A DNA stretch of 36,676 nucleotides, taken from assembly GCF_900197685.1 (NCBI RefSeq), contig NZ_FZMF01000023.1:1-36676 (forward strand). Direction: 5' to 3'. The notes under the pieces are model-generated. The model was not told the origin of the DNA, searched no databases, and saw nothing but the letters and a program-made list of their open reading frames with translations. A program made the position numbers and the translations under genes. Positions within the stretch are counted from its first letter, which is position 1. The number at the start of each line of letters is the position of its first letter. Positions 8,340-18,000 of this stretch are shown one piece after another. Source of the stretch: Helicobacter baculiformis. GTDB taxonomy: Bacteria > Campylobacterota > Campylobacteria > Campylobacterales > Helicobacteraceae.

Positions 8340-8345
8340 ATTGTA
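8340..8345 (-). promoter_or_regulatory. Candidate -10 box (TACAAT) for the 6S RNA / purD transcript
   Basis: TACAAT on the minus strand sits 21 bp before the start of the predicted closing stem and just after the end of the NFACT gene. A start near 8333 would give a 5' single-stranded extension of about 15 nt. A second weaker match, TATACA at 8280-8285, lies inside the RNA bubble and is not favoured. Confidence 0.4.
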
Positions 8346-8357
8346 CTTTAATTTAGC

Positions 8358-9683
8358 TTAGAGCGTAATAGTGGTTGTGCTAAAGTTGGTGTAGAAGACT
8401 TGCGCGATAGTTTGAGGGGCGAAGCGCACATATTTTTTTTGGGTATGGTCGATACGCACCCTTAACGCTTGTTTGCTTGGGTTTGGGTATGTGAGTTTAG
8501 CTAAGAGAGTGCAGGCTTTATACAATAAGCTTTGTGAGGGGGTATGTGGGTGAGAAAAAATTACCATATGCGCCCCGGGCTGGTCCTGAACATGTGCCCA
8601 AATATCGCGCGCACGCGCCATTTTAAGAATTTCCCGGTTTTCCTTTTGGTTACGCCCGATTAACACCCGTACCCCCTCAATTTCAAAACTCTCTAGGTGT
8701 GCATCTTGGACGCTGTGGCGTATACTTTTAGTGCGCAAAGGTCTTAGATCTTCTAAACGCGCACTCTCTAAAAATGTTAGCTTAGCCTGCAAAAAGGTGA
8801 TCTTGGAGAGGATATTTTCCACTTGTAACGCAATGTGGTTAGCCCGTTGCACACTCTTTTTTGCCATCTTAAAAAGTTTATCTGCCGCGTCGCTCAAGGT
8901 GCGCGCATGAGGAGGTAAGAGAATATGCTGATCCTCCAAATACAATTCTTTAGCATAAACTAGCCTAGGGTCTAAATGGTGCAAGTGTGCCAAGATTAAG
9001 CTAGCGTGTTTGCGTTGTTGTGTGGAGTCCTCTAAGAGTTGTGTCGCGCTGGGCAAATCTCTTAGACGCATGCGCAACATCTGCTCTTTTTTAACCCAAA
9101 TGCGCCTTAAATGTATCTTTTGTTGCTCCAAAGCTTGCGCGCTGACGCGTGTGTGTAAGGTATTGAGTGCGTCTAAAAGATCCTGTTCTGGCATGGGCTC
9201 TAGGGGGGGGCGTGCAAAGGGGAGTTTGCGCAGAGGGATTAAAGCTTGGGTTTTGATCACAGGGCGGTAACTCTGTTGTGCGCTGATAAAGTGCAAAGCT
9301 TCTAATACGCATCCTTGCGCATCTAATAAAATGGCGTTGCTATGCCTGCCCGTAAACTCTAGTTGCAAAAACGCATGGGTTTTTTTATAGCTGCATGCAC
9401 ATTCTAGAGCGATCTTTAAGATTCGATCATCATTCTCCAAAGTAGCGTCCAAAATCTTAGCATTTGAGGCATATTTTTCTAGCGCAAGATTAAGTGGGGT
9501 TTTAGGATAGTTGGCATGAGGTGATGCCTCTATATAGAGGTAACTTTGCGCCCTATGCATGCATGCCTTAAAGCAGTAGCGAGGTGTATCCAGCACAAAT
9601 ACATGCTGATGGGCACGGATAGTGATTTTTGTCTGCCGTTTTAAGAGTAGTGCCACATGGTGTAAAAGTGCGTAACTAATCAT
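8358..9683 (-). CDS. NFACT / RqcH-like (FbpA homologue) ribosome-associated protein
   Basis: NFACT proteins (RqcH, Rqc2, formerly 'fibronectin-binding protein') bind stalled 50S subunits and, where studied, add C-terminal Ala tails to nascent chains. The 441-residue chain has an N-terminal NFACT-N region (ILDATLENDDRILKIAL; FTGRHSNAILLD), a central coiled coil (about 180-320) and a C-terminal NFACT-R domain with ARARDIWAHVQDQPGAHMVI near residue 365. Bacillus RqcH is longer (about 570 residues); this shorter form fits epsilonproteobacteria. It overlaps recN by 4 bp, as recalled for HP1392-HP1393. Homopolymers C8 (9203-9210) and A8 (8433-8440) occur in the gene. Tailing activity is inferred from the family. 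Confidence 0.85.
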   Translation of the reverse strand: MISYALLHHVALLLKRQTKITIRAHQHVFVLDTPRYCFKACMHRAQSYLYIEASPHANYPKTPLNLALEKYASNAKILDATLENDDRILKIALECACSYKKTHAFLQLEFTGRHSNAILLDAQGCVLEALHFISAQQSYRPVIKTQALIPLRKLPFARPPLEPMPEQDLLDALNTLHTRVSAQALEQQKIHLRRIWVKKEQMLRMRLRDLPSATQLLEDSTQQRKHASLILAHLHHLDPRLVYAKELYLEDQHILLPPHARTLSDAADKLFKMAKKSVQRANHIALQVENILSKITFLQAKLTFLESARLEDLRPLRTKSIRHSVQDAHLESFEIEGVRVLIGRNQKENREILKMARARDIWAHVQDQPGAHMVIFSHPHTPSQSLLYKACTLLAKLTYPNPSKQALRVRIDHTQKKYVRFAPQTIAQVFYTNFSTTTITL

Positions 9684-11167
9684 GGGAGTTTAAGTTTCAT
9701 TTTAGCATAAGCGAGAGCCTCTTCCCCCAAGTTGGCATCTACCATGCGTGCAATTTCTAGCACTTGCTCATGCTTGTTGAGTAATTTAATCTGAGCTTGC
9801 TGGGCGGTTTGATAAACTAAGAAATGACGATCGGCTAGACTGGGAAGATGGGGAGCGTGTGAAATGGCAATGACTTGGTGGTGTATGCTTAATTCTTTGA
9901 GGATTTGCGCCACGCTTGCGCTCTCCTGTCCGCTCAAGTTGGCATCTAACTCGTCAATCAAGAGGGTCTGAGCAGGGAGACTAGGGTGTTGGCGTTGGGT
10001 TTGCAGGGCTAGTAGAGCTAAGCGTAGTCGGTTACACTCACCTGCACTCCAATGCGCACTTTTACCCAAGAGCAAGCGTACATTCTCTAACCCATGCGCG
10101 CATAAAGGTATTGCCTCTAAAGATAGATGGGGGGTTTTGAGCAAGAGGGGAGCGGTATAATTCTCTAGCATGGTTTGCATGATGCTTAGATGAGCTTGGC
10201 GCTCCTGTTTGAGCTGTAAGCCTAAACGCACGCATGCACGCTCGCATTCTTGCAAGCGCTCTTGCGCATTTCTTAAGTGTTTGTCATGCGCACAATAACG
10301 CTGGTAGTCTTGTGATAAAGCGTCTCTTTTGGCGCGTGCCTGTGCCTCGCCCCCATATTTGCGTACGATATGTCCCAATTGACTTATTTCATCAAGCAAC
10401 TTTTCCATGTCGACATGTTCAAGTTCTTCAAGGGTGAACATTTGATTCAGTAAGAGATTTCTAGCCTCTTCTAAGTGATCTTTGAGCGCTTCCCTAAACT
10501 CAAGAGAAGCATCCGTACACAAAAGAGCTTTATGAATGTGTTCGCTCCATTCCAAAGCATTTAAGCCCTCTTTAATGGAAATGCTATGTTTTTCTCTACT
10601 CTGGTATTGGCTTTTCAAAGCTTCCAAGCGTGCATACGCTCCCTCTTCTAAATCTACACTTTGCAATTTAGCCAGTTCAAAACGCGTCATTTCCTTGAGC
10701 ATGTCTAGTCCAGAGGTTTCTTCTTGCAACTTTTCCAAGTGCGCACGGGCGTGGGCGTAGCAGCTATAACTTTCCTGAAAATCCTGACACAATTGAGGGT
10801 CTAAAAAGCCATCCAAAATATCTAACAAGAGACGAGAATCAAAAGTATGGATGTGACTGGAGATATGCCATAAATGAGGCATGAAGTAAACTTGTAATTT
10901 TTTTTTGCTCAAGGGTGCGCCATCATGTGTGCAACGCGCCTTTTTGTCCTTTTCAATACGAATGACATGAGGGGTGTTATGAAGTTGGTAGCGCATTTCT
11001 AAAAACTTAGCGCGCAACGGCGCTAGCCCCACACTGGCTAAAATGCACCCCAGTAGCACGCTCTTCCCACTTCCACTAGCCCCGCTGATGACATTTAAGT
11101 GTGGACTCAAACACAAAGAAACTTCTTCAAAGACGACACCATGTTTAATGATCACTTGCTCTATCAT
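9680..11167 (-). CDS. recN: DNA repair protein RecN (SMC-like ATPase)
   Basis: RecN is an SMC-like ATPase acting in double-strand break repair and recombination. The 495-residue chain has the Walker A motif GASGSGKS at residues 29-36, a central coiled coil (about 140-330), an ABC signature variant SAGECNRLRLALLAL and Walker B LLIDELDANLSG. It is shorter than E. coli RecN (about 550), mostly through shorter coiled-coil arms. A run of nine A in the coding strand (10898-10906, about codons 88-90) is slip-prone: a one-base change would stop the protein before the coiled coil. The gene follows nadK by 24 bp and overlaps the NFACT gene. Confidence 0.93.
   Translation of the reverse strand: MIEQVIIKHGVVFEEVSLCLSPHLNVISGASGSGKSVLLGCILASVGLAPLRAKFLEMRYQLHNTPHVIRIEKDKKARCTHDGAPLSKKKLQVYFMPHLWHISSHIHTFDSRLLLDILDGFLDPQLCQDFQESYSCYAHARAHLEKLQEETSGLDMLKEMTRFELAKLQSVDLEEGAYARLEALKSQYQSREKHSISIKEGLNALEWSEHIHKALLCTDASLEFREALKDHLEEARNLLLNQMFTLEELEHVDMEKLLDEISQLGHIVRKYGGEAQARAKRDALSQDYQRYCAHDKHLRNAQERLQECERACVRLGLQLKQERQAHLSIMQTMLENYTAPLLLKTPHLSLEAIPLCAHGLENVRLLLGKSAHWSAGECNRLRLALLALQTQRQHPSLPAQTLLIDELDANLSGQESASVAQILKELSIHHQVIAISHAPHLPSLADRHFLVYQTAQQAQIKLLNKHEQVLEIARMVDANLGEEALAYAKMKLKLP
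10898..10906 (-). repeat. A9 homopolymer within recN
   Basis: Nine T on the plus strand read as A9 in recN, encoding KKK at about residues 88-90. A9 is within the range at which Helicobacter homopolymers slip, though A/T tracts of this size also occur in stable genes. Confidence 0.9.
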
Positions 11168-11191
11168 GGGTTTATGCTACTAAAACCAAGT

Positions 11192-11986
11192 TTAAACATA
11201 CCCGCCCCCCCAAGAGAACTTTTCGCGCAACACTTGAAAATAATCCCGCTCTAGGGGTTGGAGCAAAGTTGCCTGTTCGATAGCTTGTTGCAAATGTAGC
11301 TCTTGGTTAGGACGCATCAAGTGATGACTTTGCCCATCGACAACAACCATGCAAGATTTTTGGGTTTTAATGCTTAGTTGGGCATGTGCGCCCAAGATCA
11401 GCGGGCGCTGTGTGAGCGAATGAGGAGCAATAGGGGTTAGTAAGATGTTTTGACACAAGGGGTGTACCACACTTCCACCTACACTAATGTTGTAAGCACT
11501 TGAACCCAAAGGTGTGGCAACAATCAAGCCGTCTACCTGATACACATTAGCCAAAGTACCCTCTACAAAAAGCTGTAATTCCAAGATTCCATAAACATCT
11601 TTTCTAGTTACCACAATATCATTGGCGCACACAAAGCGGGTATGCTCTTGATCTTGTAGCCATGCTTCTAGCATAAGATGTTTTTCTATGCGGTAAAAGC
11701 CATTTTTGAGCGCGCGCAAAAAATCCAATGCGCCTGCTAAATTGGTCGCGGTTAAAAAACCCAAATTGCCCACATGCACCCCAAAGCACGCCGCTCCACT
11801 GCGCAATGCCCCCAAGAGCGTGCCATCACCCCCAAGACAGAGTAAAACCCCTCCGGGCTGGGGTGAAAAATCATAAAGCATCCCTGCTTCTTGCAATGCT
11901 TGCTCTAGAGCATGTAAAGAATCCGGAGGCGTTAAAGGCTTGAGGATCACATGGACATGTTCAATAGGGGGGTTTGGGGACATCAT
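11192..11986 (-). CDS. nadK: NAD kinase
   Basis: NadK phosphorylates NAD to NADP. The chain of about 264 residues carries the diacylglycerol-kinase-like motif LCLGGDGTLLGALR, then VHVGNLGFLTA, FVCANDIVVTRKD (usually NE; here ND) and DGLIVATPLGSSAYNISVGG, the family's glycine-rich block. Three start codons lie in tandem (GTG 11989, ATG 11986, ATG 11983); none has a clear Shine-Dalgarno sequence, and ATG 11986 is chosen arbitrarily. The C-terminus is encoded by a G7 run (11215-11221). It heads the nadK-recN-NFACT string, known as HP1394-1392 in H. pylori, and is separated from the autotransporter by a hairpin terminator. Confidence 0.93.
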   Translation of the reverse strand: MMSPNPPIEHVHVILKPLTPPDSLHALEQALQEAGMLYDFSPQPGGVLLCLGGDGTLLGALRSGAACFGVHVGNLGFLTATNLAGALDFLRALKNGFYRIEKHLMLEAWLQDQEHTRFVCANDIVVTRKDVYGILELQLFVEGTLANVYQVDGLIVATPLGSSAYNISVGGSVVHPLCQNILLTPIAPHSLTQRPLILGAHAQLSIKTQKSCMVVVDGQSHHLMRPNQELHLQQAIEQATLLQPLERDYFQVLREKFSWGGGYV

Positions 11987-12022
11987 CACAAAACTAACTA
12001 ACTTTCAAAACCCTTAAGTGAA

Positions 12023-12050
12023 AGCCCCAAGAGGCGAACCCCTCAGGGCT
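12023..12050 (-). terminator. Hairpin terminator after the autotransporter gene
   Basis: On the minus strand AGCCCTGAGGGG and CCTCTTGGGGCT pair over 12 bp (with G-U wobbles) around a TTCG loop, 47 bp past the autotransporter stop. The following T-tract is weak (TTTCACTT). It separates the autotransporter from nadK. Perfect pairing makes a terminator very plausible. Confidence 0.7.
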
Positions 12051-12097
12051 AAAAGGAGGGGGAATTCCATTATAGCGCATGAAATCTAAATTATAAC

Positions 12098-15000
12098 TTA
12101 AAAGGCATAACGCATGCCCACATTGCCAGTAATATTGATGTCTTGGTAATCTAGTCCAAAGCGCGCACCAATACCCGCGTTGATGTAGAGCGCTTTCCAT
12201 AAGCGTATCTCTCCGCCCGTAGTTAGAGCCATAAAAGTGTTGTAAAGTCCGCCATTGCGGTAACTCAAAGTATTGTCGCCGATAAAACGCACCAATTTAT
12301 CCCCCATAGAATGCACAAAGAGGTCGCGCCCAATATCGGCAATGACAAAATAATAAGAATTTTTGCCAAAATAATGGCGACTCTCTAGAGCAAGATTGAG
12401 AGTTACAACAGATTTTTTATTAGGATCGGCATTGGCTCTAAAGCGGTTATAGGTAGGGTTGTCCATCGTACCTTGCAAACCAGAAAGTCCAATGTAATAG
12501 TAACGCAAGGCAATCTGAGGTTTGAGGACGACGCTTTTGTTTTTAAAGAAGAAGTCATAGCCGTAGTTCGCCCCTATATTGGTGGTCCAGGTGTTGTAAT
12601 CATACTGCTGGTTGATGATGGAGAGGAGTGGGTCGGTAGCACTGATATAGGTCTTGTTGTAGCCCCATGTCTCGCTCGCACTCAAAGTGATCTCGCTTCG
12701 TTTGACGAAAGCGCGGCTATAAAGTCCAATATTGATATTATTGCTATTGGAATTAGCAATATTACCGTGGAAACCGCTATAGCCATAGGCAGCGTATCCC
12801 CCCACAATCACACCTTTAACAAAACGATCGTAACCGACATTAATTCCATAGAGTGTGCCCGTGCCTCCTGCTACAAAGCTAGCCCCCCCTACGCCCTGCA
12901 TCCAAAGATTATTTTTGAGTGTATCTCTTTGAGAGTACTTTAAGATCACATCCATCGCATTGGGCACAGCGCTAGCAAATTTCTTACCCTTAAGACTTTC
13001 TAGCATGTCTGCAAAAGTGGGAGTATTGGGGGTAAAATTAGAAAGTTTAGCCAAACGACTCATTTGCTGGGTATAAACATTAATTTGTAAAATGTCTGCA
13101 GAATTGCTTTTAAGTGTGGGGCTAGCGATAAGATCAATGCTATTAGAAATATCCTTAGCGATTTTTACGAGATCTGCCACCGAGTGATCTTCAAGATAAT
13201 AGGGGGCAAACAAGGGGGTGTTTTTGGTGTCTATAAGCAAGGCTTTAAGCCATTGCATAACCCTAGCTCCCCCCGCATTGTAAATTGCATCAACGCTCTG
13301 CTGCCCTTGAATTTGGGCGATATACTGCTGGATTGTGGGCACATTGACGGAGAGAGGGTCTGTGATACCCACCTGCATTTTATTATAAGCGATGGAGGTC
13401 GTGATGGTCTGATTTTGTGCATCCGTGTAACTCACGCTTAACCCATCATCGCTAATGGTAACGGGTTTGCCATTGTAAGTTAAACCCGTGCCTTGTGCAT
13501 TGAGTTTCATACTCTTCCCATCAATGTCTAGATAGGTGTAGAGGGTAAGGTAATCTTGCCAACTATTAGGATTAAAGGCTTGCCCTACAAGAGAATAGCG
13601 TATCCATTTACCCGCATTGATGAGCGTATAAACCCCGTTTGTAGACAAGCTGATTTGAGAGGACTGTGTTTGAGGAGTAGGGGTGGATGCAGTGGTCATT
13701 GTTGTTGCAGGCGTTGGTGTGGTTGGTTTCGAGTTGGGTGTAGAACTTGATGTGGATGCACTGGTGCTAGCAGGAGCTGTAGTGTGAAGAGTGAAAGAGG
13801 TTGCGCTAGTGGGCATGAGAGTGGCTATTCCAGAAACATTAATAAAGGACACACTCATATTCTTGGCATCGCTGTTAAAGGTTAGAGCGCTAGCCGCGCT
13901 AGAAAAATTCCCTCCAACTTGGATGCTCTGAGGACCTGTTGTAAGCGTTGATCCGAAGTAAAGGGTAAAGTTTTGCGCAATATTAGCCACTTGACTAGAG
14001 GTGTTGTTAAAGGCTGTGGCAATCCCTAGATTATTCGCGCTTAAAGTGCTTTGTGCGCCTAAATTCAGAGTGCCAATCGTGGTGTTATTAGTTACCCTTG
14101 AAAGATTGACACTCCCTCCTGCGCTGGCATCTATCGTGCCTAAAAAGCTAAAATTTTGTGCACTCACTCCTAAACTTTCATAGGAATTTGTCAAGGTGAT
14201 TGTGCCTTTTTGTACGCTGATATTATTAAACTGCGCGTTAATGTCTAAACCATTGCTTGCGTTAAGTGCGCTTATATCGATATTGGAAGTCTTATTGGAG
14301 AAGAAGTTAAGCGTACCTTGAGAATTAGTAAAGTTAATAGTGTTGGTACCATAAAAGATAATTTGGTTGCCCGCCACAAAATCCAAAGATCCGCCTGTAG
14401 CGTTGTTAAATGTGCTATTGCTCACCAAAACATCATGATTTGCTAGGAAGTTAAAGTAACCCTTCTGCCAAAAGGCACTCAAGCCTTTAGGGGCTAGCAA
14501 AGAGCCCATGCCCACCTTTTTAAGCGCATCTTGCAAGGATTGGGGGAGCACGCTTCCTAGTCCATTTGCCCAAATTCCCTCTAAACCCTTGCCTTGCATC
14601 AGAGCGTCGATGACTTTTGCTACATCTTGTTGTTGTTGTAAATCCTGAAGGGTTTTTGTAGCGCCCGCGCCAAAGATTTGATCAATGATTTTAGTTCCCA
14701 CATTTCCTAAGGTATTGGTGAGGGCTTGTGAGGGATGGATAGCATCTTGAACGGCAACTTGAATCAGTTCACTTAAGATCTGAGGACCTAGCCATGAGAG
14801 GGTTTTGTTAATAAGATCAGCGTTGGTCATCAATCCCTCAAAAATCTTACCAAAGGTGTTATTTTCTAGAAAGTTTTTGAGCGCAACTTCTCCTTGTGGG
14901 GTGTTAGGAAAATTAAGCATCTGCTTGACGTCCATATGCGACATGGGCGAAAGCGCGTTGATAAGATTGAGTAGAGTACGCGGACCAAAAATCCCATTTG

Positions 15001-18000
15001 CAAGGTCCTGGACAATTTTAGCCCCTCCTAAGGGTAATTGCTTGTTAATTTCATTATAAATCGCCTGTCGCTGCTGCTCGCTTAGACTATAAATTAACCC
15101 CCCATTTCCCAACACAGAACTCACGGTTTTCGTGCTCAAAATATTTTTAATCACGGTTTCCATGCCGGGCAATTGCAAGAGCGCACCCATATCCTGTGCG
15201 GTTAGAAAATCGCTCAATTTAAGATTTTTAAGTTTATCGCCCAAATCCTTGATCAAGGGTGCAGGTAAAGAATCCTTAATGCCATTGGGGATCAAATTAG
15301 GAACAATGTTAGCCCCGGAAGCCTGTTGGTAGATGTACTGCCCCAACATTTGAGCCAAACCCTGTTGCCCTAAGAGTTTTTCAAGTCCACCCTGCCCCAA
15401 GAGAGTAAAGATTTGATCGGTACCTTCTGCGCTGATAGTAGCCCCGTTGAGGGTTAAATCAGTCGCGCTATTAAAGGTAACATTCGCACTCCCCCCCATA
15501 CCCCACGCGTTACCACTTCCCACGGTTCCAGTGATATAAATGTCTTTGGCATTAAATTGGGCTTGGATGTAACCCATAGCTGTGGAAGTAGAGTCAAGCA
15601 ACTGCCCTAAATTCGTGCTTCTTAGAGCTTGACAGCCCGCATCGGTGGGGGCACAAGCGCTTGTGTAACCATTTCCACCAAACCACACGGTACTTGTGCT
15701 CCCGGTTTGCCCGGCTTGGGGCGCACCCACGACAAGCGTGCCATTTTTGAAGGTTTGGTTGATTTGGCTACTGAGTCCATTGATAAAATTTAAAAGCTGA
15801 GTCTGCTGTTCATTAGTGAGACTGATTCCAGAATTCTCTAGGGCTTGGATGGCTTTAGCCGGATCGCTTAAGTCGTTTAAGACACCAGATTTTAATAAAT
15901 TTTCCAACTTGGGCAAGAGACTAGAAGCAATGCCATAAAGATCGCCAATCGTATTCTTGCCAAGAATACTATTAGAGATATAAAGCCCCTTGAGGGGTTG
16001 GTTGTTGGCGTCATAAGTTCCTGGAACAATAGGTGTTGCGCTCTGCCCTTTTTCTGATTTGGGGGTGAAAACCCCCTTCAGATTACCATCTAGAAAAAAA
16101 GTCCCCGTACGATCATCGCTATAATCGTATTGGTAGCCCTGTGTGTTTTGCTTGGATTGTTTGTAGAAATAAAGTTCTGGAGCGATGTTGTAATAGGAAG
16201 TAGCAACAGGGTTTGCGTTTTCAGAAATTTGAATCGTTAGTTTGCCATTTTCGATTTTTTCGGTGATGGTTTGCGCGCCATTGAGTGGGTTAACAAAACT
16301 CCAGCTTTGGGTTTTTTGGTTAGCAGAATCTGTATAGGTTGCGTCGGTAATTTTAATGCCATAGAAATCAATTTTCTTATAACCCTCTGATCCAGTAATG
16401 CCTTGAATTGCCTTAGCATTCACAATATCGTAAGTGATGGGTTTATTGCCCTGAAGAAGTGCTGAAAGATCGATATTAGCGATATTGAGCGTGCCTTTTA
16501 GATCAAAGATACCGCTGTCCTTGCCATCTTGGCTATTTCCCACCTGAATCAACGGTTGCTTATTGTTTGAGCTTAAAAGTCCCTTAAAATTTAAAGTCCC
16601 ATCCAAATTGAAGGCATTATTGAAAGTGAATTGGCTATTGCCTTGAAAACTAACATTGATAATGCCCGTGCTAGTGCCTGTAGTGGCTTTGATGGTGCTA
16701 TTTTGTAGTAAAAAATTCCCCCCATTCAAGTTCAGAGTGCCTGCTTCTAGAGTACTACTACCCATGTTAATGCTTGCTTGGTTAGTAAAACTTGTCTCTT
16801 TACTTGTTATAGTCGCATTTTGTAGATTCAAAGAGGACCCGCCTCCAAAATTCACTTTTTCAAATTGCACCTGAGGAGTTGTATTATTGCTTACATTGCT
16901 ATTGTTAAGTACGCTCAAGTGCGCCTGACCCTCAAAATTTGTTAGACCATTTTGAAAGGTAGCGCTGCTTTGACTACCAAGACTTAAACTTGCATTGCTA
17001 CTAAAAGTCGTGTTACCGCTAAAAGTCGCTTTAGAGCTATTGATAAGATCTAAGTAGGCGTTGCCACTCAAGTTTGCCCCTTGAGCAAAGGTGGCATTAC
17101 TAGAATGATCTAAATTTAAAGCGGTCGTGCCACTCAATACACTAGCCTTGTTGAAACTCACTTGACTCGCGTTGTTGAGAAACATAGTCGTGCTATTTAA
17201 AGTAGTATTTGTGTTAAAAGTGGCGTTGCTGTTCTTGCTCAGGTTGATTGTGCTGTTATTAATGGCGGTATTCCCATTGCTACTATTACTCTCGAAAGTA
17301 AGACCAGCGCTGTTTCCCAAGAAAAAGGAAGTGCTATCAAGGGTTGCCTTTGGTGTGTTGATTGTAACCGTAGTACCACTCCCTTGTAAGTTGCTTTGAT
17401 TAAAACTAACCGCTGTGCTCCCACTGAAAGAAAACTTGCCCGATGAATCATCTTCTAAAGAAGAATTATTGATACTGATACTTTGGGCATTAAAAAGAGC
17501 ATTAGAGTGCTGTTGGATTGCCGTGTTGAAGGGCGGTAAAGCCGTAATGTAATTGTGATAAGTCAAGCCGTCCGCGATAAGATTATTTTTAGCTGTAAAA
17601 CTCATCTGTGCTCCCCCCCCTGTAAGGGCGCTCGTACCCACATTGATCGTATTGGTCAAATAAATATTGTAGGCATTGAACCAATCCTTAATATAACCTA
17701 CATTGCCTACTGCGCCAAACTGCACCACTCCCCCTGTAGCTACAGCCTGCCTATCATTGCCAATCACCAAAGTCCCCTGACCTTCTACATTATAGGTTCC
17801 TCCATTACCTAAAGAGCTGTAGGCGTTTAAAAAATGGTTGCTGACGCTATTAGGGTCAATGTAGGCGATCCCATCACCCACATTGTACGAGTAAGTTTTA
17901 AATGGAGTAGAGGGAGCTAGAGCGCAAAGTGCAGAACTCATACAATAGACATCATGCCAAATGTTCTGATATCCTGTGAGCATTTGAAAAGTCAATTTTC

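Noticed and set aside
12473..12943. Plus-strand open frame of 156 codons opposite the autotransporter barrel
   Set aside because: No Shine-Dalgarno sequence, no recognisable domain, and the opposite strand is clearly coding. The same applies to 1679-2353 (opposite pnp) and 20579-21094 (opposite kdsB).
16900..17450. Repetitive DNA in the autotransporter that could suggest a CRISPR-like or tandem repeat array
   Set aside because: The repeats are degenerate at DNA level and follow the protein's beta-helix period; there are no constant repeats or unique spacers.
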